From Chloranthus sessilifolius (lineage: Eukaryota > Streptophyta > Magnoliopsida > Chloranthales > Chloranthaceae): a stretch of DNA of 64,000 bases. Position 1 is the stretch's first letter. Every line of letters begins with the position of its first letter. Below, one piece after another: positions 10,106 to 20,977 of this stretch. Where the stretch lies: contig CM037593.1 in NCBI GenBank assembly GCA_021018995.1, positions 37,399,810 through 37,463,809 on the forward strand, given 5' to 3'. Made by a program: the position numbers and the translations under genes. Under the pieces are notes generated by a model. It saw nothing but the letters and a program-made list of their open reading frames with translations, did no database searches and was not told the origin of the DNA.

Positions 10106-11296
10106 GCCAGTACATGCCATTTTTACTGATACAAATGGTATGTACCAGTGTGTGTGTGTGTGGGTTTATATATATATATAACATGCACGCACCCACATAC
10201 ACAGAGGAAATCTATCGCCATCGCTATCTTCACTTTTCAACTCTCTCAATCTCTAAAATCCAAATGGGAGATGGAGATTATGTAAATTCTATGTTTTTTA
10301 GTTAGTACAGATTGTATCAGCCGTACAAAAGGTAGAGTGAAAAACCTGTTTGTACCACCCAGTACTAACGGAAGAATAAATATATATGGCGGTATAAAGC
10401 TTGTATATTCTTATGGCTTTGTATGGCTTCGATAACAACTGGTATTTTAAACCATGCGTAAACACCAATTAATAGGCCCAGACATAGTCTATAAGAGTCA
10501 GTATATCTAATTGGCAGTTATGTCGATAAACATAATATATTAGCAGCAAAAAAGAATAGAAAATAAAAATAAAACTAGCATAAGCAATACTGAACATGTT
10601 ATGCATTAAGGGGTTAATTGAAGAGATACAGAGATGAAGGATCCTAGGGGTGGATCATTGGTGCTAAACATTTTTATACTGCAAGGATAAAAATATGGGG
10701 CAGATTAAATGTGTAATTCTCTTTAAAAATGACGCGGCTAATTGCAAAAATGCAAATATTGTTACAAACTTACAATTGTATATGTCTAAGGCACAAGAAA
10801 GAAAATAAAATCACTAATCTGTGCTGCAACGTAACCTAATGTTTTGAATTACACTTGAGATGTAACCACAGTACGAACAAGCATGATGCAAAAATTCGCA
10901 GACCCAATAAAAGGGGTTAATTGGAGCTCAACTTATGATAAAGCCCTCACTGTTTTGGGACATGTGCCAAACTTTTTTGGCCAATCCAAATTGTCCAAGT
11001 AGCTAAATATCATATGAAGATCACTCGGTCAAAAAAAATGTTCATCAAAGGGTTCGAATTATTCAATCTGGGAAGTTTACATGGACCGTCATCATACATA
11101 GGATTCATATTGAAGTGTTGGATTTGATGGTGCAAATCCTCCAATGGGCATATTTTTGGAGCTGTACAAAGGTCATAAGATGTTCTGCCACTTCGACAAT
11201 TTGGATCGATGAAATCTGTGTGCCAGTGTCACCATAGACACGCAAAAATGAGAATAATAATAATAATAATAAATATTTCTGCTCAGAGTTATTCAC
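10106..11296 (-). other. TRB intron 4 (partial), no coding seen
   Basis: This stretch follows the exon 4 donor. It contains a short (GT)n at about 10147-10161 and (TA)n at about 10167-10179, then AT-rich sequence. No further TRB exon could be recognised on either strand, so the next exon lies left of element X, outside the window. Confidence 0.55.
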
Positions 11297-11380
11297 CTTA
11301 TCAATTTTACCCTGTGCAACAAGCCTTCTTAACTTTGAACTAAGCAACCTTCTAAAATTCTGTGGCACTTCATGTCTTTG
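11297..11380 (-). CDS. TRB: TRB exon 4: second half of H1/H5 globular domain
   Basis: 84 bases encoding 28 residues, with the conserved EVPQNFRRLLSSKLRRL core of the linker-histone-like (GH1/H15) domain found in plant single-Myb-histone proteins. The acceptor is ...CTACAG at 11383-11381. The donor is AAG|GTGAATAA at 11296-11295. Exon 3 ends exactly after FIE, so the joined sequence reads FIE|QRHEVP as in other TRB proteins, with phase 0 at both ends. These residues (about 163-190 of the protein) include the basic DNA-contacting and dimerisation surface. The frame read past the donor soon runs into non-family sequence, which supports the splice. The C-terminal coiled coil is not in the window. 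Confidence 0.92.
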
Positions 11381-13033
11381 CTGTAGCGTATAAATTATTA
11401 GTAAAAAAATAAAATGAAACATCGTTCTCAAATTCCACCTAGAAATGGAGTAATGATCAATATTATTTACCATGCAAGATGAGTCATGCAATTCCATAGG
11501 AGTAAACAAGCTTAATAGATGCCACTGTTTTTTTTTTGTTTGATCGGAAATAGATGCCACTGTTAAGGGTAGAGCATAAACAATATTAACTTTACAAATG
11601 TCAAAAAAATATTAACTATACAAATGTCACAGTTAATATGGGTGTGTATTTCTATCTGTAAAGTATGGAGAATTAAAACTCTGCTGTTACCGGCCCCAAA
11701 GAGATGGGATAAAGCTGTGATGAAAATTTGGACAACTAAATTATTCCATTATTCATGCCCTTGGGCAACATGCAAAATAATAGCATGCGATGACTAAGCC
11801 AACTTCAGCAACTCAATCATGTACAGTTACATTCTAAACTAACCTTACAACTTATGGCTGAACTGATGAAGTCAATTTTACCAGGAAAAGAAAAGAAACA
11901 GAAAACAAAAGGCCACAAAACAACTCATTCGCCGGGGGGGGGGGGGGCGGGGGGTGTGGTCACATGGCCCCCATTTTTACAGGACGTCTTGAAAATTTAA
12001 ACAGGAGGGATTTCTCTCTATTTTCTCACACATAAACAATAAGAGAGTTTTCTCCCATCCCAATTATTTTCAGGAGTTCTTCTCAAATACTCATTTTTGG
12101 GAAATTTTTATTGTTGATCTTAGGTGAAAATTCCTATTTTTTAGGAGATCATTCCTTCCTCACCGTAGAATTAGAGAAAAGCAAAGGAGAGAATCTTATC
12201 ATTCACATCTGAAAATAGAAGGCGAGGAGGATATCTTAAGCTTCCATTCTAGCCATTTTATTTTTGTGGGTTAGTTTAGATGAAAGATACTTAATTCGCT
12301 GGTTCGCTCGGTTTCCAATTCTCCTACTTCCTTGTGCTTGTAGCATCTCCACTCTTCGTACAAGGTCTGCTCTGGCCTTCGATGGACATGTCCAAACCAT
12401 CTCAAGCGACATTCACCATGTAAGCATTAGCGAATTGAATCATTCTATTAAAATGTGCCCTCATAAGACAATTTGTATAAGAAGAAATTACGGTTAGGGT
12501 TAGGTTAGAAAGAAGAGGATGAAGAAGAGAGAGAGAGAGAGAGAGAGAGAGAAATTAGAGATGAGTTGCTTAGAGTGGCACTCCTCCCAATGCATTAACT
12601 ATTTATGACCTAATCATCATACCACGGATTACAAGGACACCAAAACAAGGAAAAAAAGAGTAAGTGGGTTCACTTACTCATACACACACCAACTAATGTG
12701 TGTGTGTGTATATAGTATTAACATCTGATGACCCAATTATTGATAAGAATTCCATGGGCCTAACTTCACAAAACCGGCTTGTAAGGTGAGGAGTGCCCAG
12801 ATTATATATAGCCCAAGACCTCCAAGCCCACAGGCAATGTGGGACTATTCTAACAGTTATAACCTTAGTTACTTGAAGCGGCAGGAAACGTGTATAGTTT
12901 GGTAGTGGGAGCGTCATCAAAATCTAAAAATTGAATTTTTTTATGAATAGAAGTGGGAGCGGGAGCGAGATTCCGAAGCGGGAGCGGCACTCTAAGTAGA
13001 AGGTTCCTACTGCTAGGGTTTTAACCCTAAGTC
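11381..13033 (-). other. TRB intron 3, 3' part: low-complexity and unassigned repeats
   Basis: Intron sequence with (TAA)n at about 11254-11272 nearby, a poly-G tract at about 11933-11955, (GA)n at about 12522-12552 and (GT)n at about 12698-12710. Bases 12574-13001 are bounded by CTTAGAGTGGCACTC and its near complement GCGGCACTCTAAG, which suggests a small inverted-repeat transposon. No coding seen. Confidence 0.5.
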
Positions 13034-13042
13034 GGTAAGTCC

Positions 13043-13260
13043 ATGGGTCAAAATTTCGTCCGATACCGATACGTATCCGACGATACGTATCGGTATTGGA
13101 CCAGGACGATACGGTACATTCAATGTACCATATCGGCCATTTACATACAAATGCCCAAACGATACATTCAATGTATCGTCCGGTAAGTTACTGTTCCAAT
13201 ACGTATCACCCGATACCTACCAAACCGATACGTATCGGATACCCGAGATTTTGACCCTTG
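13043..13260. mobile_element. Mutator-like MITE, 9-bp TSD
   Basis: 218 bp with terminal inverted repeats ATGGGTCAAAATTTCG / CGAGATTTTGACCCTTG. The interior consists of repeated CGATACGTATCG palindromes. It is flanked by a perfect 9-bp duplication GGTAAGTCC (13034-13042, 13261-13269). The 9-bp TSD points to the Mutator superfamily. Confidence 0.82.
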
Positions 13261-13397
13261 GGTAAGTCCCTAACAACTCAAGTTTGTACAATGATATTGT
13301 AAGTCTCTAACATAACCAAATACAAGTCTCTTGGTGCTTATGTCCAAGAGACACACCTAAGACTTCATAAGAAGCGACACATTCCAGTGTTTAAGCA

Positions 13398-13871
13398 ATG
13401 GACTGAGTGTGTGGCAACTGATTGTTGCAACATATTGCAGCTTCATTTTCAACTTTAAGCAGCTTGGGTCTCCTCCAGTGATCTCCCTTCTCTCTTTGTC
13501 TCCTAGTTTGGGACCTACTTGGAGGGCCAGCTGCTGGCTTTTCAGAAGGTGGGATTCTTTGCAGTCCTTTGGAGCATTTGGCTTGAGAGGAATGCTCATA
13601 TTTTCCAAAGGAGGCGTCGTCCAGTGGGCGTGAGTTTGAAGGGTATTTTGGATCTGATGTGTGTTTGGGTTAGGCTTGATAAGAATGGGATAGGGGACCT
13701 CCCTGAGTTACTAGATTTTGGCTAGCTAGTTTCTCTTAGTCTTGGTCTCCCTTTGTGTTGGGGGAGCGTGTTTTTTGTTTTGTTTTTCCTTGTTTCCTGT
13801 TTTGGTAGGTTGTTTCTTGCATTTTTGCAGCCTCTAGCTGGTTCTTGAATATAATTCGCCTTTACTGATAA

Positions 13872-13903
<32 letters not shown>
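13398..13903 (+). mobile_element. L1-type LINE 3' end, 5'-truncated, TSD TTAAGCA
   Basis: The open stretch at 13519-13725 encodes FFAVLWSIWLERNAHIFQ, the C-terminal motif of plant L1 ORF2 (RNase H/zf-RVT end). A 3' UTR and an (AAT)n tail at 13871-13903 follow. TTAAGCA flanks both sides (13391-13397, 13904-13910). It is 5'-truncated, as is usual for L1 insertions, and lies on the strand opposite to TRB inside intron 3. Confidence 0.85.
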
Positions 13904-13904
<1 letters not shown>

Positions 13905-13910
13905 TAAGCA

Positions 13911-15008
13911 GCAAAATGATGGTGGGTCTACTTCAAGTGACTCGAAGACCAGCAATGGAAACTACACAACTACTGGCCAAAGAAACACACATCATTTCAA
14001 GGTCGCTACCTTGGATAGCAAACAAATAAGATCTTCCATGCAGTTTAAAGACTAGATATGGAAAGGTGTGAGAGACTTGCATGATTGGGAGATCAAAAAG
14101 GGTGAGTAACATTTATACGAGTTGGTGAGAAGGATATCCATGTGGATATGGCATAATTTTAACTTCTTTATTTTTTTGGTTCGAGATGAAAGTTAATATC
14201 ATCTTGCTTGGTGAGGAAGATATCTCGCCAGGAAGCCAACTAAGTCAGCAAATAAGGCAAGTTTTGCACTACTCTAATGAACTGCCACTATATGTCCAAC
14301 AAGCAGCTTTGGTTGTATTGAGGTCTAGTTTTGTACTTGCGATGGTAACTTTTTTAAATGAATCAATGTTTCTTGTAGTTGAGTTTTCTTTTAATAATGC
14401 GCTTCCTGAAACCATTACAAGAACACCCAATAAGTTACTGGATACTGTATGGAGCATTTGAAATACGATAAAGAAGTACCATTCAACTAATATCTCCAAA
14501 GGAGTTGCAAATGGATCAGCTGGTTTACGAATTTTTGGATTCCTTATCCAACTACAGCCACCTACGAGAAGTAATACCTGATGTCACATGGATAGCTCCT
14601 TCCGAACAGCATCTCAGCTCATTCCATATAATTCAAAAATATGAGATACCACAATTTAGTGCCCTTCTCCCTTTGGGTTTTGCAAAAATTTTGGAAGAGA
14701 ATGCATGTCATGACTGATATTTAGAGCAGCAACTTTTTTTTGCATTTGTAATCAAAGGCATCATCACAAAAACTGAAGTAAAAATCCAACTGCCAAGGCT
14801 TGATCGTGAACTGAAAGTATAAGAATGCTTCATGAAGAATTGGATATTAAATCTATGTACTTCTCAATGTTAAAAACATGCACACTTCCTCCTACCATTT
14901 CCAGAAATATAGAAGTGTCAACAAGCGGCAGAAAAAGTACAGCATCCTGATATCATGAAAAAAATGTTTGCATGCAAAAGAAGACAGGAAATCAAAGTGT
15001 CCTCTCAC
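13911..15008 (-). other. TRB intron 3, 5' part
   Basis: Single-copy-looking AT-rich DNA. Two open stretches on the plus strand (14186-14461 and 14505-14717) are close together but show no domain I recognise. They may be decayed coding sequence of a transposon or a gene fragment. Otherwise nothing identified. Confidence 0.4.
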
Positions 15009-15093
15009 CTCAATAAAGCTAGAAATAGAAGCAATGTCTGATCCATTCGAATCTTGCAAGGTTGAGAGGGCTTCTATAATCATGGGATTGTAC
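15009..15093 (-). CDS. TRB: TRB exon 3: first half of H1/H5 globular domain
   Basis: 85 bases: one base completing the Arg codon split with exon 2, then 28 codons starting YNPMIIEALSTLQD and ending SISSFIE. This is the first helices of the GH1/H15 winged-helix domain typical of plant single-Myb-histone proteins. The acceptor is ...ACTTTCAG at 15095-15094. The donor is GAG|GTGAGAGG at 15008-15007. Residues about 135-162 of the protein. The join to exon 4 gives the uninterrupted family sequence. It stays in frame only with these borders. Confidence 0.93.
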
Positions 15094-15741
15094 CTGAAAG
15101 TAACAAAAAATTATCCACAACTATAGGATCAAATATCTCATGACACAGATTTACTATTTAAAAAGTGAGCAAAAAATAAGTTTATATGGATGATTGAATA
15201 ATAATAATGGTCAATATTCTCCTCGATACAATCAAAAAGGCAAAATGGTCATATTATCAGAGATGCAAAGCAATAAAAACGGTGAGGAAGAAGCTAGCCA
15301 AAATGGTAATTTTTTTATCGATTTGGCAAAATGGTACTTTTACAATGACAAAAAAGTAGCAGGGCACTGTAAGTTATATGTACAATGCTATTAAGGGGAA
15401 ACCAACGTAAAGTAATTCATGACATAAAAAACCTCATGGGCATGGTTATAGGAAGAAAAAAAAAAAAAGTAAGAATAATGTAACCACCATTGAGAAAAAT
15501 ATAACTCACACTACCCTTCAGATAACAAGATAAAAAATTTATCATGCACATTTTTTCGTCATTGAGACTAGAGAGAGATAATCAAGGATCCCCAGGTTCA
15601 GTGTCCCAGAAATTGAACTCTCGGACAGTGCTCTATTGTGGTGCCATGTGGCATCCTTTCCTTCAGGATTCACCCCTCCCTAGGGGTTTTTAGAAAATAA
15701 AATAAAATTCTTCTTAATCGCCACATATCGACCGTGATTCC

Positions 15742-15937
15742 TTTGACCACCAGTGAAACAGTGATTTTTTCTTGAATGGTCATTGATAGACATTGTGCAC
15801 AGTCATGTGGCACCGCTCCGGCTATGTAGCAGAGTTCAAATATTTGACCACTAGTGAAACAGTGATTTTTTCTTGAATGGTCATTGATAGACATTGTGCA
15901 CGGTCATGTGGCACCGCTCCGGCTATGTAGCAGAGTT

Positions 15938-15943
<6 letters not shown>
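15742..15943. repeat. 101-bp tandem duplication
   Basis: Two nearly identical adjacent copies start TTTGACCAC and end GTAGCAGAGTTCAAATA, at exactly 101-base spacing, followed by (TA)n. Confidence 0.88.
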
Positions 15944-15975
<32 letters not shown>

Positions 15976-16267
15976 CTGCACTCTAATGCCATTTCAAGTG
16001 CCATGTGGTACATGATCGCAAGTTTGCCCACATCCTCTAAGAAACCAGTTCCTGTATGGTTTATAAAAAATGGCCATGTATGCCTCCATTTCAGGGGAGA
16101 TTGGGTTTTCCACCCAAAACTTTTGCCATTGAAAATTTCCACCTTTTACCACAAAATTAACGGTGTATTGTAAATTCACTTTTTTATTATTTTTTTAAAC
16201 GGTTGTTGATCAACCTTCTGCATGTGCATGAAGCATTCGGCTGGCTCCTGTGCAGCACCACATATAT

Positions 16268-16268
<1 letters not shown>

Positions 16269-16326
<58 letters not shown>
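16269..16326. repeat. (TA)n microsatellite
   Basis: About 29 uninterrupted TA units, the longest of several in this intron. Confidence 0.95.
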
Positions 16327-16330
<4 letters not shown>

Positions 16331-16586
16331 GAGGGTATGCACTCGAGTTGTAGAGTTCAGCTCTCCAGTCCATCAAGGGTTGTAAAAAAAAAAACCTTTT
16401 GCCCTTCATTTCACGGGTCAATGATATGGGTGAAAAATATGTCGCCCCCTTTGACCGCAAAGTCAACAGTGTAGAAAAAAATGATTTTATATTTTGGATG
16501 ATCATTAATCGACCTTGTGCACGCGAAACTCAAATGATGCAAGTGTAGAATTGAACTCTACAAGATTAGTGCAGGACCCTGCTGTC

Positions 16587-16617
<31 letters not shown>

Positions 16618-16626
16618 CGGGAGCCG

Positions 16627-16952
16627 ATTCTGTCCTCCATAGCAAGACCGGTCCATGTGGAGCTCCTCGTGGCACTCAAAACACTGTTTGGGAACCACAT
16701 GGAGCACAGGTGAGTTGTTTAGATCAATTTAAAAAACAAAATTCAAATTTTTTTTGAAGACAAGTCAAATTTTGACTAGTTTCAATGGTCCAGATTAAAT
16801 GGCTAAAAAAAACATGGTGGAGATGAGTTTTCAATTTTTTGTAAAAGATGATCGAAGCAATGCACCCATCCTCTACGTGGCATCAAAACAGTGTTTCAGG
16901 TGCCACGTGGAGGCTTCGAAGATAGTCACGGTCCTCCCATAGAGGACAGAAG
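16627..16952. mobile_element. Inverted-repeat element (MITE-like)
   Basis: Ends TTCTGTCCTCCATAG and, complementary, CCATAGAGGACAGAA. Inside, CACTCAAAACACTGTTTGGG and ATCAAAACAGTGTTTCAGG plus 'ccacatgg/ccacgtgg' segments form further inverted matches. No clear target duplication was found, so the superfamily is open. Confidence 0.5.
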
Positions 16953-17864
16953 CCTTGTATATATACATAATACATGTATATATATTATATATTTATACAT
17001 GCGCGGGCGCGGGCATGGGCACACACACACACACACATATATGTATACAAGTTTATCATGATAGCGATCACGAGATCAGTGAAATAAAAAGAACATGGGT
17101 TAAAATATCGTACTATGAGTTTTCAGTTAAGAAATAATAACTTTTTAAAAAAAAGAGGAACTACGCTAAATTTAGTAGTTTTGGTAGGAGTGGAAGTCTA
17201 AAGGGTATATAGGGTTTTACATGAGTTGTTCAAGTGATTTATGTTGCTCTCTTTATGTTATGTTTCACAGAATAATATCAAAGTGAAGACTGCTTTCTTC
17301 TTGTTTATTGTTCTAGACTTCTAGTTGCTACTCAGGTATTTCATTTGCTCGAGTAGTGATCAAATCATGGATGGGTAAGCTTCTGTTTGCATCATTATTA
17401 ATAATAAATTATTTATACCCTGTTCAAGGCGGACAATTAGCCGTTCAAATCCACTTGCCATTGCCAAATCTAAGCATGTATTATTCAATCTTATATATGA
17501 GTGTCAAACGAGTGAGCATTGAAGAGTTACAAAATTGTTTCTCTGGAAGATTTGTGATGAAGATGTGACATTTTTCAATTCCTTTCATCCTGTATGTCAA
17601 CCCAGTTCTTTTCAAACCTGGAAAATGTTTAAACACGTTTTTTTGCTTTCTGTTTTCAGTATACAGCATATGAAAATTTTCATTATTCTTCTTTGTCAAG
17701 ATAATTTTGTACATACTATCAAACCAGATCAGTAACAATATCATATACGAATTTTAAATATATGCTACAACCCCAAGAATGAAGAGAAATACCTAAAGAA
17801 CTAGAAAAATGGCAAAAGGATCAACCAATAAAAATTTAGAAACAGGCAGAAAGGAATAGCACAC

Positions 17865-18115
17865 CTTGGAGGGGGCTTTCCATCTTGTGAGCTCTTCGAA
17901 GGATTCACAACTGTTGCAGGTAATGCGTCTTGGGCCAGTGGAGCAGAGGCAGGTGATAATTGAGAACCAGATAATGGAATAAGTTGGGAACCGGATGCTG
18001 GGATAACTTGAGAACCAGCTGATGGAATAACCGATAGAGCCTTTGACTTTGGTGTCCTTGATTTTTCTCTGGAACCTTGGCTCGTAGAACTTACACCCAT
18101 ATTCCTCCATTTGTC
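17865..18115 (-). CDS. TRB: TRB exon 2: end of telobox Myb and Ser/Pro linker
   Basis: 251 bases. It opens with DKWRNM, which completes the LKDKWRN telobox signature when joined to exon 1 (...NIDLK|DKWRNM). It continues through SQGSREKSRTPKSKA and then a linker with an approximately 8-residue repeat (VIPSAGSQ, VIPASGSQ, LIPLSGSQ). It ends DGKPPPAG with two bases of a split Arg codon. Acceptor CATGTTTAG at 18118-18116, donor AAG|GTGTGC at 17864-17863. The third helix of the Myb domain, which reads the telomeric repeat, is encoded at the exon 1/2 junction. The Ser/Pro linker is expected to be disordered. Confidence 0.94.
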
Positions 18116-18836
18116 CTAAACATGTATAGAACAACAAGAAATTATGATAGATAGTTGATTCTCAGTAGGATTTATGATCAAAAGTAGAAACAAAACACAA
18201 CGAGATAACCTGCAAATGATTTTGCATTGAAGGAAAACAGGCTCCTATAAGGTGATAGAAATAATACTTCAATAAATACATACATCAAATCGAAACTCCT
18301 GTAACAATACATGGTTCGTACTCTCAACAAACAGTGAAACTTACAATGTCAATAAATCATGAATCATCATCATTATTATTATTATTTTTATAATATATAA
18401 AATCAGCAACTATGACCATATTGTAACAAATCAACACACATTTGAGACACGTGATTAATAACTTTTTCCATACCAAAATAAAATACCTAAATAATAAAGA
18501 CATGATTTTTCTTGCCACCGTTAATACAATCCATTTGATCCCTTTACTTTCCCCCTATTTTTTTGGGTAAAAGGGAGGAGGGGTGTAATACTTGTCATGT
18601 ATAATATTTGGTCTAATATCTGCTAAGGAGTAACCCTAAACTCACTAAGTTAGGCCTTCTTCCATATTCACTCATCTCTTTCTCTCTTTTTTACCCTTCT
18701 AACACTAACCCTAAAACCATAAATCTAACACTAATATCCTCAACCTAACCCTTGTTCCACCACACCTACCCACCTAATACCTGGCCCTAACTCCCCCTTG
18801 GTATCATAGCCCCTTTTCCGAGGTTGGCGTAACCAT

Positions 18837-19106
18837 GGATCAAAATATCGTCCGATACCGATACATATCGGTTTTGATCTTGAACGATACGATACATTGG
18901 GTTTTTATCGCCCCTCTTAAAAAACAGTCAAATTATCGTTCAAAGTATCGTTCATATTGGACGATAATTTCAAATTATCGGTTTTGTTGTTTTTTTGGGG
19001 GGGGGAAAATCGAAAAGTATCGTCCGGAACCGATACGTATCGTCCGGTATGTATCGGTTTTGGGGCTGGACGATACGTATCGAAAATCTGAGATTTTGAT
19101 CCATGG
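18837..19106. mobile_element. MITE of the GATCAAAATTTCG group
   Basis: Ends ATGGATCAAAATATCG and, complementary, GAGATTTTGATCCAT. The interior is rich in CGATACGTATCGG units like 13043-13260. The flanks share GGCGT only, so the 9-bp target duplication is decayed. Confidence 0.65.
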
Positions 19107-19775
19107 GCGTCATGCTAACATCAAGAAGGATCAACTATTTGACCTCCAATTGAGATGGAAGCACAAGATATCAAAAGTTCATGAATTTAGAAGTTTTTTT
19201 AACCATTGTTCAGATATTTTGACAGGCGATTGAAGGGTGTTTGTTGAGTTGAAGTGTCTCGTGGAAATTCCTTTTTCATGGTTGTTTGGGGTATCGGGGG
19301 ACCCTGACGATCCGATGAAGATAAAACTGGAATTGGTTGGTTGCAATTTCATGAGGAATATTCTGGACAGTGCAAATCCTTGATTGATTTGACTTTCATG
19401 GGGTTTCTTTTGTTTCCACGGTATACAGTCCTTAGTTACTTGGGATTCTAGGCTGTCTAATAAATCTGATATGGCTGATCATCTCTGCAATGGATTCTAG
19501 TATTTTTCTGCACAAATTTAATTCCTTGCAACAGTTTCCATCAGGTCTGTGCATATTCGTTGCATTTGTAAGTGGTTTTGGCCCTCAATCCTCAATTTTT
19601 TTGTAAAAGATACTATTTGCAATATCTTCTAAATCTTAAATGCTACGAATTATATTAATTTTATATATATCCCCCTTGCTTGTGGGCCCTTTGGCTGCAA
19701 CACAGTGCTATCACTGTTAAATCAAAGTGGAATGGTGCTTTAAACATCTAAAATGGCTGAAGGATACGTCGCCAT

Positions 19776-20188
19776 CAATGTTGTTAAATGGCATAAGCGA
19801 TTGTAAGAGATGTCATGCCAAATGGCTTATGCAATTTGGCATAATCGCATAAGCAATGGCATACTTTTTTTCTTTGAAAAAGTCTCAAAAAAAAATAATA
19901 ATAATAATTTAAAATTAAAAAATTAGACAAATTAAAGAATTATTAAATATAGTAATTTAGATCTAATCTCACTATAAATTATAAACTAGTATATAATTTT
20001 TTTCCGATGGAAAAACTAGTATATAATTCATATTCATTGTATATTTAACTTACATATGACATAGTGAAAAAAGATATTATTTTTGGATCTTGAATTTCTT
20101 TATTCTTGATAAAAAACTTTACAAAAAATTATGTTGTTTCATATTTGATACTTGAATATAGTTGATTAATTGAATTGATTGAAAGTTT

Positions 20189-20235
<47 letters not shown>

Positions 20236-20442
20236 CAAGAGCAGAAGAGAGGCTTTTAACTTTTATAGAGAAACTCTCTTTTCTTTTTCTTTTCTTTTTT
20301 TTTTGGGGGGGGAGGGCGGGGGCGGGGGCGGGGGCGGGGGGGCTAGGAGAAAAAAAGAGTACATCATGACATACTTTCTAAATCACATAAGCCTTCATGG
20401 CTTAAGCGAGTTACGCATAAGCAATCGCACATGACAACACTG
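19776..20442. mobile_element. hAT-type MITE, 8-bp TSD GTCGCCAT
   Basis: Terminal inverted repeats CAATGTTGTTAAATGGC / GACAACACTG, with subterminal GCATAAGCGATTG / CGCATAAGCAATCGC in inverted order. Perfect 8-bp duplication GTCGCCAT at 19768-19775 and 20443-20450. Non-coding. It contains (GA)n at about 20191-20231 and a G-rich GGGGGC array at about 20305-20342. Confidence 0.88.
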
Positions 20443-20700
20443 GTCGCCATGAATTCTGATTATGATCAAGTTGAATTCTACTATATTTTAAATGGAAAAG
20501 TGTCATTTCATTGTATATTCCAGATCGAAAGAAGATTGGTCTCTTCACAAGCACTACCCCTAGGCCCAAGCAGAGATCCCATGATTCTGTAGATTGGAAT
20601 GCCAACAAATTTGTATATTCAGGTTGAAAGAAGACACGTCAGTTCTCAAATTTGGTTTCATGTCAAACGTCATAAAGCTTCTGCCAGAAAAAGGTTAAAA

Positions 20701-20939
20701 TGATAAAGAGATTAGGACTAGGAAGAGGAAGAAGAAGAAGAAAGACAAGAGATGGGAAAAAAATTAGGGTTGAGTAAGTTTCCTCAAACCCTTATGTTAT
20801 TACTATATATCCCTTGTACAATATCAGACTTATAACGAGACACCCGAAACACGTAAAACTTTGGTGAAATACTACGTACACACCCAATGCATCTAAGTAC
20901 ACACCAACATAATCTAACACATTTTGACACTCCCCCTCA
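20701..20939 (-). repeat. Copia LTR (minus strand), with PPT at its right edge
   Basis: Read on the minus strand, ATCTATGCACCAACTTGAGGGGGAGTG leads into TGTCAAAATGTG. This is the usual Copia layout: the RNase H end, a GGGGGAG polypurine tract, then the 3' LTR. The LTR therefore runs 20939 down to about 20701. The outer border is approximate. Confidence 0.7.
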
Positions 20940-20977
20940 AGTTGGTGCATAGATGTCAATCATGCCAAATTTGGAAG

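Larger units (their letters stand above)
15094..17864 (-). other. TRB intron 2 with microsatellites and small repeats
   Basis: 2,771-bp GT..AG intron. It holds a 101-bp tandem duplication (15742-15943), three (TA)n tracts (about 15942-15972, 16269-16326, 16585-16610), an inverted-repeat element at 16627-16952 and short (CA)n at about 17020-17037. No coding seen. Long open frames in this stretch come from the dinucleotide repeats. Confidence 0.7.

Noticed and set aside
9903..10202. 99-codon minus-strand ORF
   Set aside because: It spans an LTR end and microsatellites, and the translation is low complexity.
13357..13608. 83-codon minus-strand ORF
   Set aside because: Antisense shadow of the L1 LINE end on the plus strand.
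14186..14717. Two plus-strand ORFs in TRB intron 3 as a nested gene
   Set aside because: No domain recognised, no start or splice context. They may be decayed transposon coding. Left as unassigned.
16250..16505. Open frames on both strands over (TA)n
   Set aside because: They encode only Tyr-Ile repeats from the microsatellite and have no flanking coding signal.
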